This document shows, piece by piece, positions 10,384-21,546 of a DNA stretch of 64,000 nt (position 1 is its first letter; every line of letters starts with the position of its first letter). The notes beneath the pieces are model-generated. The model made no database searches, had not been told where the DNA came from, and saw nothing but the letters and a program-made list of their open reading frames with translations. Position numbers and translations under genes: made by a program. This DNA is from Plenodomus lindquistii. Taxonomy: Eukaryota > Ascomycota > Dothideomycetes > Pleosporales > Leptosphaeriaceae. The stretch is taken from contig JANUWI010000005.1 of NCBI GenBank assembly GCA_025504975.1, forward strand, positions 1,364,001 to 1,428,000. The letters run 5' to 3'.

Positions 10384-11113
10384 TTTTGCTGATGATTACT
10401 GGCGGTCAGTTGTTGCTGGTCGTGAGCGTGTGATCTCGTGACTTGGACTGCGTGGAGAGAGCAAGTATGCTGTGCAAGCAGGACGTTGTCGGCGTGAGAT
10501 TTGTCGAGATTATTTTGCGACACGGCGCCGGCGGGGTCCAGCCCAGACCGTTGGGCCATGGCTCCAGGCCCACAAGTTACAACGCCAGCATTCCGGCCGC
10601 TCGGCTGTTGCGCGCTAGCCGCCCGCGCTTCCACGTGACATGCGACACGTGACATGGACCCTTCACGTCCAAAGTAGGCACTGGCTGCTCCCTTCCCTTC
10701 CCCTCGCGTTCCTGCCCCGCTCTTGTGCCAAAGCCAGCCCTTGTCTGTCACTGCTCGTGTCTCGATATGTCATCCATGGTAGGTGCGATTGTGAGTCGTG
10801 GTTGCAAGTCTGCGGCAAGAGCGACAGGGCCGCGTCTCGGTATGTCATCGATATGTCCACGTTGAATGCACGCAGCAGTGGTTAGTTACACACACTCTGT
10901 GGCTATTTGTTTGCGTCGACACGCAGGTACTCTCGGCTTGTGCTACGTCGAGTTCAAACACCAAGCTTCATTTTCCATCAACACCCCAATCCTGTGGTAC
11001 GCCTCTACTTTAGTACACTACGTCTCCGAATATATGGGAAGTCTCCCACACAATCTTCATCGTTCCTACGTCAAAAATTATCCTGTTTTCCAACTTCCTA
11101 CTTCGACCAAATC
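10384..11113. other. Divergent promoter region
   Basis: About 730 bp between the starts of the ZNF706-like gene (minus) and the zinc transporter (plus). Several ACGTG-type cores (for example CACGTGAC near 10632 and ACACGTGACATG near 10645) are visible and could bind bHLH factors. No coding sequence is supported. A pyrimidine-rich tract lies near 10690. Confidence 0.5.
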
Positions 11114-12333
11114 ATGGCGCACAATCACGACCACGGCCACGACCACGACCACGACCACGAACACAGCCACAAGGGACGCTTCCAATTGTCCCGTAAGAAC
11201 CGTCTACGTGCCGTCATAGCAATATCATTCTGCTTCTTCCTCGCCGAGATCTCAGTTGGCTTCTACACAAAATCGCTCGCTCTAGTAGCAGACGCATTCC
11301 ACTACGTACGTCCCAGCCCCTAACCTCCCGCCTCCATGTCAATCCTGAAGATGAGCCCACTAACGCAACACAGCTGAACGACCTCATCGGCTTCATCGTC
11401 GCCCTTGTTGCCGTCCACGTGACCGAATCTAAAACCTCACCCGACTCCCTGTCCTTTGGCTGGGCCCGCGCCCAACTCCTCGGCGCCTTCTTCAATGGTG
11501 CCTTCCTGCTCGCGCTAGGTCTCAGCATCTTGCTACAGTCCATCGAACGCTTCGTCTCTATCCAACACGTCGAGAACCCCAAGCTTGTTCTTATCGTCGG
11601 TAGTGTAGGCCTCACACTGAACTTGATTAGCGCACTCTTTCTCCACGAACACGACCACGACCACGACCACGGCGGCGCGACCCTCGGCGATGAAGAGAAC
11701 AACGCTACTGGAACCCACGCAACACATATGCACATCACCGCTACCCCTAAGAATCATGGCATGGATCTCGGTATCCTCGGCGTCTTAATCCACGTCCTCG
11801 GCGACGCCATAAACAACATCGGCGTCATCATCTCCGCCGTGATAATCTGGTTCGTCAAGTCCAATTCCCGCTTCTACGCCGATCCCGCAGTTAGCACCTG
11901 GATTGCCATCATGATTCTCATCTCTGCTATCCCGCTCACCCGAAACTCTGGCAAAATCCTGCTCCAATCTGCGCCCCTCGGTGTCAAGATCGACAACGTC
12001 AAACACGATTTGGAAAGTATACCGGGCGTGGTGAGTGTGCACGAATTGCATGTTTGGCGCTTGGATCAGAAGAAGGCAATTGCGAGTGCGCATGTCGTTG
12101 TCAGTGACCCTGATATACAAAGTTTTATGGACAAGGCCAAGGTGTTTACAGAGTGTTTGCATGCGTATGGGATCCATTCTGCGACTTTACAGCCAGAGCT
12201 TGTAGGGGGTAGAAGGTTGGACAACGAGAATAAGGACGGCGAACTCAGTGCGACGACTACGGCGAGGTCGAGTGTTGACAAATGCGGAGTCCCATGTGGG
12301 GTACTCTGTGAGGAACTGAAGTGCTGTAATTAG
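11114..12333 (+). CDS. ZRC1: CDF-family zinc transporter (ZRC1/COT1-like)
   Basis: Exons 11114-11305 and 11374-12333, with a 68-bp intron (GTACGT, CACTAAC branch, CAG). Product 383 residues. It opens with a His/Asp-rich run (HDHGHDHDHDHEHSH) and has six predicted membrane helices. The two cation-site motifs of the family are present: H63-x3-D67 in helix II and H204-x3-D208 in helix V. A His-rich cytosolic loop (HEHDHDHDHGG) lies between helices IV and V, followed by a C-terminal metallochaperone-like domain and a Cys-rich tail. In yeast, ZRC1/COT1 moves Zn2+ (and Co2+ or Cd2+) into the vacuole; the same job is inferred here. The symbol marks the family rather than proven orthology to ZRC1 over COT1. 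Confidence 0.92.
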
Positions 12334-12671
12334 ACAAGATGATGGCATCGGTATGCATTGTATCATTGTCCCTAACAAAGTTGCTCTTTTTCTATGATGC
12401 CGCCACCCATCCGTCCTTTGCAAGTTCCATCATCTCCCGTCCTCCCCTCTCCCTCTCGCAGGCAACTACTCTCCAAACACCCGCCTTACACTCTGCCAAT
12501 CTCCATCAACACACAACCGCATCTCATTTTGTATAAAGTCTGTATGGTTCGTCCCCCCGCAAAATATGATATTCAATGTGTCCACGTCACCCCACGTAAG
12601 ACCGTGTCTATGCAACTCCCTCATGATAAAGTGACCTGTTCCTCCCAGCGTTTGCGGAATTGGAGTTTACT
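12334..12671. other. Intergenic, downstream of the zinc transporter
   Basis: About 340 bp following the transporter stop. Only 3' UTR-like sequence is seen; the overlapping plus-strand frame of 220 codons that crosses it has no family resemblance. Confidence 0.5.
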
Positions 12672-12977
12672 TTACAGGTCTGGGTCTCGCAAATCCTTGG
12701 CTGCAGTAGTGAGCACGAATGGCATGCCTGTCGTGTGTTCCTCGTTAGTCCCGCTGGCGAGGTTTACCAGGCTTTTGAGTGATGAAATGCGGGACCATGG
12801 TGGGATGTTGCGGAGGCTGTTGATATACGGAATTTTCTCAAGCTCACCTTCGAGTTCCGACCCTCACAACTCGAGGCGAGGCTTAGATCATGGGGCCGTG
12901 CCGTCCGTGATGATGGCTTTACCTTGTGATGACAGGAAAGATCGTGTTGCGTCTCGTGAACAGGCTATGTGTATCAT
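12672..12977 (-). CDS. Tentative small two-exon gene of unknown function
   Basis: A possible 81-residue protein. Exon 1 is 12977-12923, the intron 12922-12863 (60 bp, GTAAAG..GAG with a CTAAG possible branch), and exon 2 12862-12672. Phases agree (1/1) and a TATA-like ATATAAATT lies about 30 bp upstream of the ATG. Exon 2 carries a 64-codon open stretch of ordinary protein composition, with the segment KIPYINSLRNIPPWSR. I recognise no family. The acceptor is weak and the start uncertain, so this could be a chance open frame. It is reported because composition and splice logic agree. Confidence 0.3.
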
Positions 12978-13997
12978 AGATGCTTCAATCACGTTTCCAA
13001 TTTATATGGCTCAGGCAATCCGGCAAAGGGTCAGGGGAGAGCGAGAAAGCGGGTGAGTGAGAGCAATCATTGGCTCCTCCACTGCGTCTGGATTGTTGTT
13101 CTCTAGCAAGGAGATTGAGATTGTCAGTTGGCGCAAGGATAAAAGCCTTGAGGCTGAATTCAATCCTTAATGACAGCCAGACAGTGGCTATAGATGAGGT
13201 GGGTGGGATTGACTTCGGGGGAGACTGCATGAAAGGGATAGCCTCTGCTTAGTCTGATCTTGTGAAGATTAATCTTGGAAGTCTATTTCTAACAGTTGAA
13301 CGAGTTCGACATTGATGCAGATTTGTATGAGACCACGCAAGGCTGTGACCGTGTACTTTTTTCCGTCCATGGCCTGTGAAGTACGTTCGGAAGATGTTGA
13401 AAACGATTCAATTTGGGATGTGTGCAAGTAGCGTATATTGCTCTAAGGATGGTGGTAAGACCGGCGTGGCTGACATCATCTAACCAGTCGACGTGTTGGA
13501 ATGGGTATGTTAATACGCGTGATTATGGCGGCTCCTGGTATCATGAACTTTCTTAGGGCGTGGAAACTGGGTTCACACGGTCAATCACTATTGGACAAAC
13601 GGCACCAGGCAGATCTTTGCTACATCATCAGTGTAGCTCGACAGCGAATCGTGGGCTAGTGAAAAGGCGCATATGCGTAGTACGCCCAAGAAAGTTTGGC
13701 TCCCGTACATATTCATGGGTACAGCGTGCTCGTCCTTAGTCTTAACATCAACACGACATTAGACGAGGTTCTTGTTTGGAAACCAGATCGTACCGTCTGC
13801 CACACGCTCCGGACACTTTCACACAAGCTTATGCCTTTCCGTCCTGTATTTGGAGTGCTGGCTACCCAGCTACAGATAGTTCGATGCATAGCACAAATCG
13901 AGAGTTGTAAGCTGTTGTAAGCCGCAGATAAGAATCGCTGTCTACTTCAGAAGTCATCTCTTATTTGTTCTTCTTTGCCTAACCCTCCTCCCCCCTT
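12978..13997. other. Intergenic region, no supported gene
   Basis: About 1.0 kb between the tentative small gene and the end of the glutathione transferase. Frames of 60-81 codons occur on both strands but overlap and show no family features. Nothing repeated or structured stands out. Confidence 0.5.
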
Positions 13998-15246
13998 TCA
14001 CAACTTTGCCATTGCCTCCAACACCCTCGGATGCCTCACAACCCCTGGTTTCAAATCGATCCAACTCTCTTCGTACCCTTCTTCCACATCTGGATACGGA
14101 CCTAACGGTGTAATGCTGTAGGGGTTTATATCCTTGTGGCTTTTTGTATACTATTTCATTCGTCAGAACCTGTACCATACGACTTTGTTCATCCCTTCGC
14201 GTTAGCCCACTGCCTTACCATCCAGATTCCACTACGACTTTTCGAAGAAAGAATGACTTACGTTCTCTTTGATATGAACGAATTCCGTACTCTCCTTGAA
14301 CCCCTCCATGTTCCAATATAACCCTTTGAGCCAGTTGTTCAATATTGGGTAATCGTGCCGTATCATTCCCAGATTTGTCTTGAAATGCTGAACATACACC
14401 GTATCAAAGCGTACTATCGTCGGATAGGCCAGTAGGTCTAGTTCCGTCATTGTTTTGCCAAGAATATATGGGCCACCGTTGGAGTAGATCAGAGCTTCTA
14501 ATATATTGAGTGCAGCGAAGAGCGGGATAATATTCTTCTCGTAGTCTTCTTGGGTAGAGACGAAACCTGCTTTGTATACGCCGGAGCATATTAGAGACGT
14601 TAGCCAGGGAGTTACCTCGTCAATCGTGCTCCTCCGCTCTTGAGAATAGAAATCCATCCCCTCGTTCCCCTTATCTTCGCCAGTCAAGCTATCAAAAGCA
14701 TGTGGCAACCACCTCAACATCTCGAGACTCTCATTGTTGACAATCCTGTTTGCCTTTTTGTCCCACAACAACGGCACGCTGTATTTGCCCGTGTACGCCG
14801 GGTCATCGCGAAAGTAGACTTGATGCATAAAACGGCTATTGAAAAGGTGATCAAGCGTGGATCCAGGATACGTAGCATCAAAGCGCCAGCCTAGTTCGCC
14901 CTTGGGGTACGGGCGCACTATGGAAATCGGGAGGATGTTCTGGAGCTTATTGATGTGGCGAATCAGGTTCACGCGGTGGGCGAAGGGGCAGAAAAGGCCT
15001 TGTAGATTAGTAGATATCGTGTGGAAAGTAGGGAAGGGGAAAGGGTATGGCGGGAATATGGGAGTGGTGTAGTCGACCAGAAGCACCTGAGGAAGTTTGA
15101 AGGGGAGAGACCGTGAGCAAGTGTAGGGGTGCAGTACCGATGTAGAGATGATATCTATCCTTCTCCGGAGGGAATTCTCCACCTTCTTCAATGACGCCGT
15201 GCCAGCCATCGTCAGTGCCGTACTTGTGGATCTCCTTGCTACTCAT
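13998..15246 (-). CDS. ECM4: ECM4/omega-like glutathione S-transferase (glutathionyl-hydroquinone reductase family)
   Basis: Exons 15246-15138, 14998-14262 and 14150-13998; introns of 139 bp (GTACTG..AAG) and 111 bp (GTAAGT..TAG). Product 332 residues. The junction of exons 1 and 2 rebuilds the active-site strand LYIGLFCPFAHR, whose Cys40 is the catalytic residue of this class; glutathionyl-hydroquinone reductases (YqjG/ECM4) use it to reduce glutathionylated quinones. A thioredoxin-like N-half is followed by an all-helical C-half with the GPYILG and TELDLLAYPT segments typical of the family. The third exon supplies the conserved tail YSITPLGP. Likely cytosolic, with a role in oxidative or xenobiotic stress. 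The symbol denotes family membership; fungi often carry several paralogs. Confidence 0.9.
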
Positions 15247-16087
15247 CTTTGTCAATTGCAAAGGGTTGAAGAGAAGAACGATACGAGGAGAAAGTACGCA
15301 GAAGGCAGCGAGCAAGTGGTGGTCATACCGTACGGACAGACGAAACACGGGTTGAAACACCAGAATTGTGGAGTATAACAGATCGCAGTAGGGTAAGCGG
15401 GGTATCAGATCGGCAGAATCAGTTGCGTCTGGAGCGGTCGCGTGAGCGGTCAGCGGAATCCCTACGAACTTAATTGGTAAGCCGCTGACAGTGGGAAAAT
15501 GCCGTGTTTGGCAGACGCAATCCGACCGTTGAATCGACACATACCAGCGAGCGACATAAGAAGGCGTTCAGGAGTGTGGAGCCATATACGGGGTTTTAGA
15601 GTTTGTTGATGTATATATGTTGGTGTAAGACTATGTACAGATTTAGCAAATGTGCACCGCAAAAGGCGACACATATCCAACATGGAACATCTCGTCCAAA
15701 ACATGACTTGGTAATGCATGCATGTTTTACAATAGACGAAAAAGCTGTTTGCAACAGTCTTGGCGTTGCTCGCGGTGATCGAGCCGAGTTCAATGTACGC
15801 ATTGGTAATGAACGATTGTGCGCTGACACACAGCCATGACGAGTGATAAGTGTTACATGCGTGGCCGGCGTTGTATGAGTGTAGAGGCCTATGAGTTGAG
15901 ATTTGGTCGTGATGGTTTGTGGTCATTCGGAAACGACAGTGTCGTTGTTGTGGAGTCGTTTACGAGAATGGGCAGACAGATGCTGAAATGCTGTGACAAT
16001 TGCGATCATTGCATCTATCGAGATGGTGCAGGGCTTGAGCTCGGTCGATGGCCAGGGACAGAGCAGTCATGGCGTGAATACCAGACT
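15247..16087. other. Intergenic region, no supported gene
   Basis: About 840 bp upstream of the glutathione transferase and downstream of the next minus-strand gene. A minus-strand frame of 154 codons (15462-15926) spans much of it but is Cys/His/Ser-scrambled with no recognisable domain. Probably promoter sequence on the left side and 3' UTR on the right. Confidence 0.5.
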
Positions 16088-18177
16088 TCATAGCTCCTTC
16101 CCTTTCATAGCCTCGAGGATCCGCAAGGGATCTCGCGTTGACACGAAGAGCTGTCTCCACTCTCGAACAAAGATAGCAATACAAAAGGATAAGAAGATCA
16201 AACAGAACGCAAGGACAAGAACGGCCCACCCCGTCTTGTCCACTTGTCAGGCGCCACTCGCAATGGGTGTCCCACCCGATCTAGGCGGTGGCATACCCTG
16301 GGCTTTCGGTGCGGGAGGGTGTGGAGGGTGCGGGTGATGCTGGCAGCCATGAGGACAGTGTGTGACGGGCGGAGCGTCATCGTAATCGTCGTAGTAGTCG
16401 TCATCCTGTGCATCCAACGACCCATCGTCATCCCTTCGAGCGTAGCCGTCAGGTGGTGGATTCTGATTGTGCTGTCCGTTGTTTGCGTTGTTCTGTGCCT
16501 TCTTACTTGCCTTCTTTCCCTTCCTTCCTTTCATCCTTGCCTTCTCCAACAGACGGCGCTTCTCAGCCAACCGCTTTCGCTCCTTTCTATCCTTGATCTC
16601 GTATTGACGAATCAGTGCCCTAGGTGGGTGACCGAAAATGTCCTCGTACTCGCAGAACTCGCAGATCCAAGGTTGACTTGGTGGGTTGTGGAAGTTGGCG
16701 TACTCTTGTTGAATCTGGCGCTTGCGAGCCGCATGCTCGTATAGTTTCGCCGCACTGCGTCTCGGTTTCCGTGGGGGTGGCGCAGGCTGAGGCGGCGGAC
16801 CGCCCTTTGGGGGAGGAGCAGTCCTGTTTGCATGGGGAGGATATGCCCCGCCATTCATATTGGGGCTCGTCTGGGTGCCCTGGGTCGACACCATGGGGGC
16901 GTCGGGACGCACAGGTGGGCGAGCGCGTGCGGCCTGTGGGTGGGGCGAGGGCGATGCAGCGTTGGCAGGGTATGCGCCTGGCGGCTGCGGGTAGTGGCCG
17001 TTCTCCTGGCCAGGCCAGACCATCTTGTTGGCCGAGTCGGAGCCGCAGGTGAAGGTAAACTGCGTCTTGTTGGCGCTGCTCTTGGCGGCTTCCTGCTGCA
17101 GCAAGCTCACGTTCTCGTTGCCGTGGGGTGGCGGGGTCGCTTGTGCGTTGGCAATGGCAGTCGAGATGATACCGCTTTGCTCCGGAAGACCTAGTAAATA
17201 AATAGTCAGCGCACGGACTCTTTTTCATACCACAAGACGAATCATCTCCCGAGGTGCCACCGTACGTTTGCTGCTCGCTTTGGCGCTGGCGAGGTTTGTC
17301 GAAGACCCCAACACTCGCCGCTCCGAACGTCCAGATGCTGACCGTCCAAAGCGCCCTCGACCGGCGCCCGATATGCCCGTGCCCGAGTTGGTGGTGCTGG
17401 TGTGCTGCGGCGTCGAGGGCGCTGAGCCGTAGTAGCGTCCGGGACCGTCTGCGTCGTCGCCCGCTCCTGCCTCGTGAGCATGCACCGCGCCCATGCCGGC
17501 CACGTCTGCTGACAAGTTGGCGTGATGCGAGCTGTTGCTGCCCATGTTTGGGATTTTGCGCTTCTTCTTGTTGTTGGTGTTTTCAAATGACTCGTAGCCA
17601 TCGACAGAAGACGATGTAGAGCCTGCCTTGTGATGGGCACCTGCGCCACCCACCGCCCTGCCCGGCGCCAGCTCCCTGCGGTACTGGTAGCTGGGCGACG
17701 ACGGCAGCGGTCCGTTCCGATCGTCGTCATCCTCTTCGCTCTCTACCTCGGAATGAGTGTGGCCACAGTGGCAAGCGTGGTGGTCATTGTCGCCAGTCCT
17801 CAGCGACCTGTTGCCACGCTCATTCGCAGAGTATGGAAAGTTGAACAGGGGCCCGGTCGAGGGCGGATTGTGCGGGAACACAATCGTGTCGGCCTGCTCG
17901 GGCGACAGGCGCGCGCGCAGAGATCGTCGGGGCATGGGACGTATGGGCCGGTCGGGGTACATGGAGGACGAGGTGTCGGGCGAGGAGCGCAGCGGCGAAG
18001 AGCGGTTCCACTCGTAGCCTGCGAAGGGGAAAAGCCAGGTCAGATAGGTGCTGAGAGCATAGAGCAGGCTCGTGCGGAACATGGTGTGGTGGGGGGGTGT
18101 AAAAAGGGAATCGCGAAGAGGGTGTTGTGGGCGGTCCGCCACAGCTTCCGTTGCTTACCCGCAGTCGCCGCTGCCAT
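16088..18177 (-). CDS. Conserved fungal protein with FCEYE..FG motif; possible C-terminal membrane tail beyond an in-frame stop
   Basis: Exons 18177-18159, 18018-17266 and from 17190 onward; introns of 140 bp (GTAAGC, CTGAC branch, CAG) and 75 bp (GTACGG..TAG). The first join gives MAAATAGYEWNRSS. The frame reaches a TGA at 16249-16247, giving 571 residues: a Ser/Pro-rich N-half with a His/Cys patch, a KKKRK basic motif, and a C-half with ICEFCEYEDIFG followed by a long basic helix. After the TGA the same frame stays open for 52 codons to 16088 and encodes a clear membrane helix. A 54-nt intron (16296-16243, GTATGC..AAG), which keeps the frame, would remove the TGA and join the two parts. Readthrough or a separate small gene are alternatives. 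An unknown fungal family; confidence is high for the gene and low for its 3' end. Confidence 0.75.
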
Positions 18178-19573
18178 GGTGGCAGTTCTCCTTGCACGCA
18201 GTTCTCCCAAGGTAGCGTGGTGTTGTGCGCTCTGCTCCAATTTCCAAAAAAAAAACCCACCTCTACCGTGCCTGGCTGTCCCACGTTAGCATCCAGCTAT
18301 GACGAGGCCAATTGCCCAAGAGCATGTGCCCCGCACTGTGCTATTCTCCAGAGCTCGAGTCTCGGGCAGAAGCGTGGTGGCAGTCCGAGTCTACGCACCT
18401 AATTCGAATGTATTGTGCGCCGCACGAATGTCGGCACTGGTGGCTGTTAGTGGAGAGCCCCTCTATCCCGCAGGACGCGGACGGACAATACACAGTCGTA
18501 TCGCGACGTCTACGAGTGACTACTGACAGCAGGGAACAAATGCAAGCAGCCAAGACGTCGTCTCCAAGGTCGTCCAAATGAGTGTCGCAGTGATGGACAG
18601 TCGGTGCCCGAGGATGGACGATTGCACGTCGCCCGCGCCAAGACAGACGTAGGCGTGGATGTGGCCTCGAAGCTTCGCCCAATCGAGGCCGCTATGATGC
18701 AGACAGGATTCCCAAGGATACAACGCAACGAGCTTCTAGAGTACACAGGCGGACAATGTGGTGTGTTCCAATCGATACACGGAGCGTGGACAGAGGGCGA
18801 CGTAGCCGTGCATATCGTCCTGCTGCCATGACCGTGCTGTAGCCGCTATTTCCAATGGGGATCGGCAATTGCTCCTTGCTTCGTCTCATCCCAATGACAA
18901 ATGGGATTCGCCTCTGCCCTTTCTGGCTCCTCACAGGCCATTGCTCTGCATCCTGTGTCTTCGAGCAATTTCGAAAGCTCCCTGCGTAGGTGTACGATTC
19001 ATCATGGCCCTGGCCTCGGCATGTTCCGCAGCTTCCGCAGCGCAGTCCTTTGGTCGGTAACGCATATTCTATACCCTTCACTATGGGTACGAGTAGTTCC
19101 AACATGCGAATGCAGCTGCATTATCCTCAGAGTCCTGCCGCAACGTCACTTCATCAAAACAGATGTTGCATTGGACCATCTATGAATCTGTCAAGCATAT
19201 AGCAGCGCGTTGAATCTTCAGTGCCGTCCACATCGTATAGTCCGGCTCATCTCAGTGCACGTAGATATGCGCACAAGAGTTGACTCGTTGCGATTCCCAG
19301 CCCACCAACGCTCTTCATTCCCGCTACCCAATCTCCCATCACCTGAAGACCCTGATGATAAACCTTAAAACTCTCCATCAAGCCCAAGCCCAAACCCTGA
19401 CCCCTCCCATCGGCACCGGTCAAACTTCCCATCCGATGTCTCACGCGGCGTACCTGCGTCTTCGCAACTGCAACCAGCAAGCTCAATTGACCCCGCATCG
19501 CATGCCCTAACAAAACAATTGGTAGGTTGCCAAGGCCTTCCCACCACTCCCAAGTCTTCATGCCCACGACACA
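18178..19573. other. Intergenic region, no supported gene
   Basis: About 1.4 kb between two divergently read genes, so both promoters lie here. An A9 run sits near 18246 and a C/T-rich promoter-like stretch near 19330-19420. Minus-strand frames of 137 and 106 codons are present but show no family features and lie in the TIM17 promoter zone. Confidence 0.5.
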
Positions 19574-19579
19574 ATGTCA

Positions 19580-20239
19580 ATGGATCACAGCCGTGACCCG
19601 TGTCCGTGGGTGTGTTTGAGTGATTTTGGTGGGGCGTTTTCTATGGGTGTAAGTTCCCATCTCAGCTTGGTCGGTGTTGAGGTCGAGGCTGGTGGCACGT
19701 GGAGAAAATTCGTGCTAATGGTTCAAGGCGATTGGGGGAGCGATATGGCATGGTATCAAAGGATTTCGGTATGTGAGAGTTTTTTGAAATCTTTGAAAAT
19801 GTACCAACGGGCGAGACAGGAACGCTCCTCACGGCGAACGGCGGATCAATGCGCTCGCTTCAATCAAGGCGCGAGCACCCGTCTTAGGAGGCAACTTTGG
19901 CGTTTGGGGAGGACTGTTTTCTTCGTTCGACTGTGCTGTTAGAGGCCTGCGGTATGTCTTGCCCTATTCCCAAATGTCCCATCTATCTCGACGAAGAGTG
20001 CTGACAAACATAGACAGAAAGAAGACCCGTGGAATGCAATCCTAGGGGGCTTCTTGACTGGTGGTGCACTTGCCGTCCGTGGTGGCGCAAGAGCCGCGCG
20101 TAACAATGCCATCGGGTGCGCTGTTCTTCTGGCAGTCATCGAAGGAGTCGGCATTGTGTTGGGACGTATGTTGGCGGAGAACACACGCCTCGCAGTGCCT
20201 ATTCCAACACCGCCTTCGCAGCCTGTATCCGTCGCTTAA
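19580..20239 (+). CDS. TIM17: Tim17, inner-membrane subunit of the TIM23 translocase
   Basis: Four exons: 19580-19648, 19728-19768, 19820-19951 and 20014-20239; introns of 79, 51 and 62 bp, all GT..AG with CTAAT/CTGAC-like branches. The product is 155 residues, the usual Tim17 length (157 if the in-frame ATG at 19574 is used). It begins MDHSRDPCPWV, then follow the family blocks DFGGAF, AIGGAIWHGIKGFRN, RAPVLGGNFGVWGGLF and AIGCAVLLAVIEGVGI, covering four predicted membrane helices. Tim17 with Tim23 forms the channel that moves presequence proteins into the matrix. The second exon is only 41 bp, and reconstruction across it restores the conserved Gly-rich helix 1, which supports every junction. 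Confidence 0.96.
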
Positions 20240-21546
20240 CACGGTGGTCGGTTTCTCTTCGCACAAGAGGCGTCTCTTGGCGAGTTACTGTCTCCAGCCA
20301 ACCGAAATTCGAGATGTCACTGCGCAACATGGCCGGCTTCCGGTTGACTTAGGTCCTGATCTGGAGCTTGCAAAAAATCCAAGACCACCTATCAAGGCCG
20401 GCTTCGAGAATAACTACACCAAATGAAATACAGAGCCCAATTCAACGGTATAACGGCCGGTTCACGCTGAATGACACATCCCCACGTAGCAGCTCTACAT
20501 GCGTTCACAACTATGACATCGGTTCGGTATCATCCGCTCTCGCATTATGTGCTCAATCACAACACACTTGAGCCTACACTGTGACTCAAGAGGTCAGCGC
20601 TTGCCAAGGTTTCGACTGAGGACTCACGATTTGTACGGCCCTTTTCTCTCTTTGTCTGGTGCACGCCTTGGATCGACCCGTCGAACAGTCACACCTTCTT
20701 TCAAAGGCAATATGTGCTTCTCACTCTGAATGTACAGCCTCGCGGTAAGTTTACGTCGTTGCGGCCAATGGTTGGAACGTTGCTGCAGTGTCTGTCACTC
20801 AGATCACATGTTGTGGGACATCCAATCATAGTAAGTGTACTCGGGGTATTCAGTGCTGGATCCGACAAGCTCATAACACTCGGGTACGACAGATCTGCAT
20901 CAGGGAACATCAAAGACATAAAGACATTCTGATTTGGATGGCAGAGGCGACAAGGGCCGTCGTTTGGACTGAAAGACAACGATTGCTACAAAGAAAGACG
21001 ACGACTTCTACAATGAAGGGTGTCAAACGAATTCTGCTTGGTTTCTCACATGGTATGAAGTGATTGGCGGTTACTCGTCCCTCATAGTTGGCATGCACGT
21101 ATGCGAGAAATTTGTTCCGACAGGTGGGTAAAGCTTGCGAGTGAGAGGGCCTGGAGAACCTCACTTCACCGAAGAGTCGCAGCAAAATCCTTCTCCTACT
21201 CAATTTGCACTTATCCACGGCGGTCCACCTGTGAGAGTATTTACTGGAAATTAAACCCACCATGGTACAAAATGGTGGACCCACCCTTTCGTTTGTTTGT
21301 TCTTTGTTTTAGCTTTGCAGTCCTACCTCAAGTGGCCGCAGCGGTGACTACTGTTTGTGCCCGTGCGGCTGTGCAAGAGTACAAGCTCTTAGACCCCCCA
21401 TTAAGCACACACCGTGTCTTAGCGAGGTCTCTCTATCACTGTCGCACCTACCGCATCCGATTCAACATAAATTTCGCGACACCCCTTCAGTCACATCCAC
21501 TTCTACGTTCTGTCGCAAGAACATCTCGGATTCCACCTCCCCCAAC
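20240..21546. other. Intergenic region, no supported gene
   Basis: About 1.3 kb between TIM17 and the RTA1-like gene, both on the plus strand. Short overlapping frames only (up to 124 codons, minus strand). The last 250 bp probably hold the promoter and 5' UTR of the RTA1-like gene. Confidence 0.5.

Noticed and set aside
12394..13056. 220-codon plus-strand frame
   Set aside because: No domain, no signal peptide, and it overlaps a more coherent minus-strand candidate.
15462..15926. 154-codon minus-strand frame
   Set aside because: Random-looking composition and no conserved motif; lies in intergenic sequence.
19247..19567. 106-codon minus-strand frame upstream of TIM17
   Set aside because: Sits in pyrimidine-rich promoter sequence of TIM17 and is probably a shadow of it.
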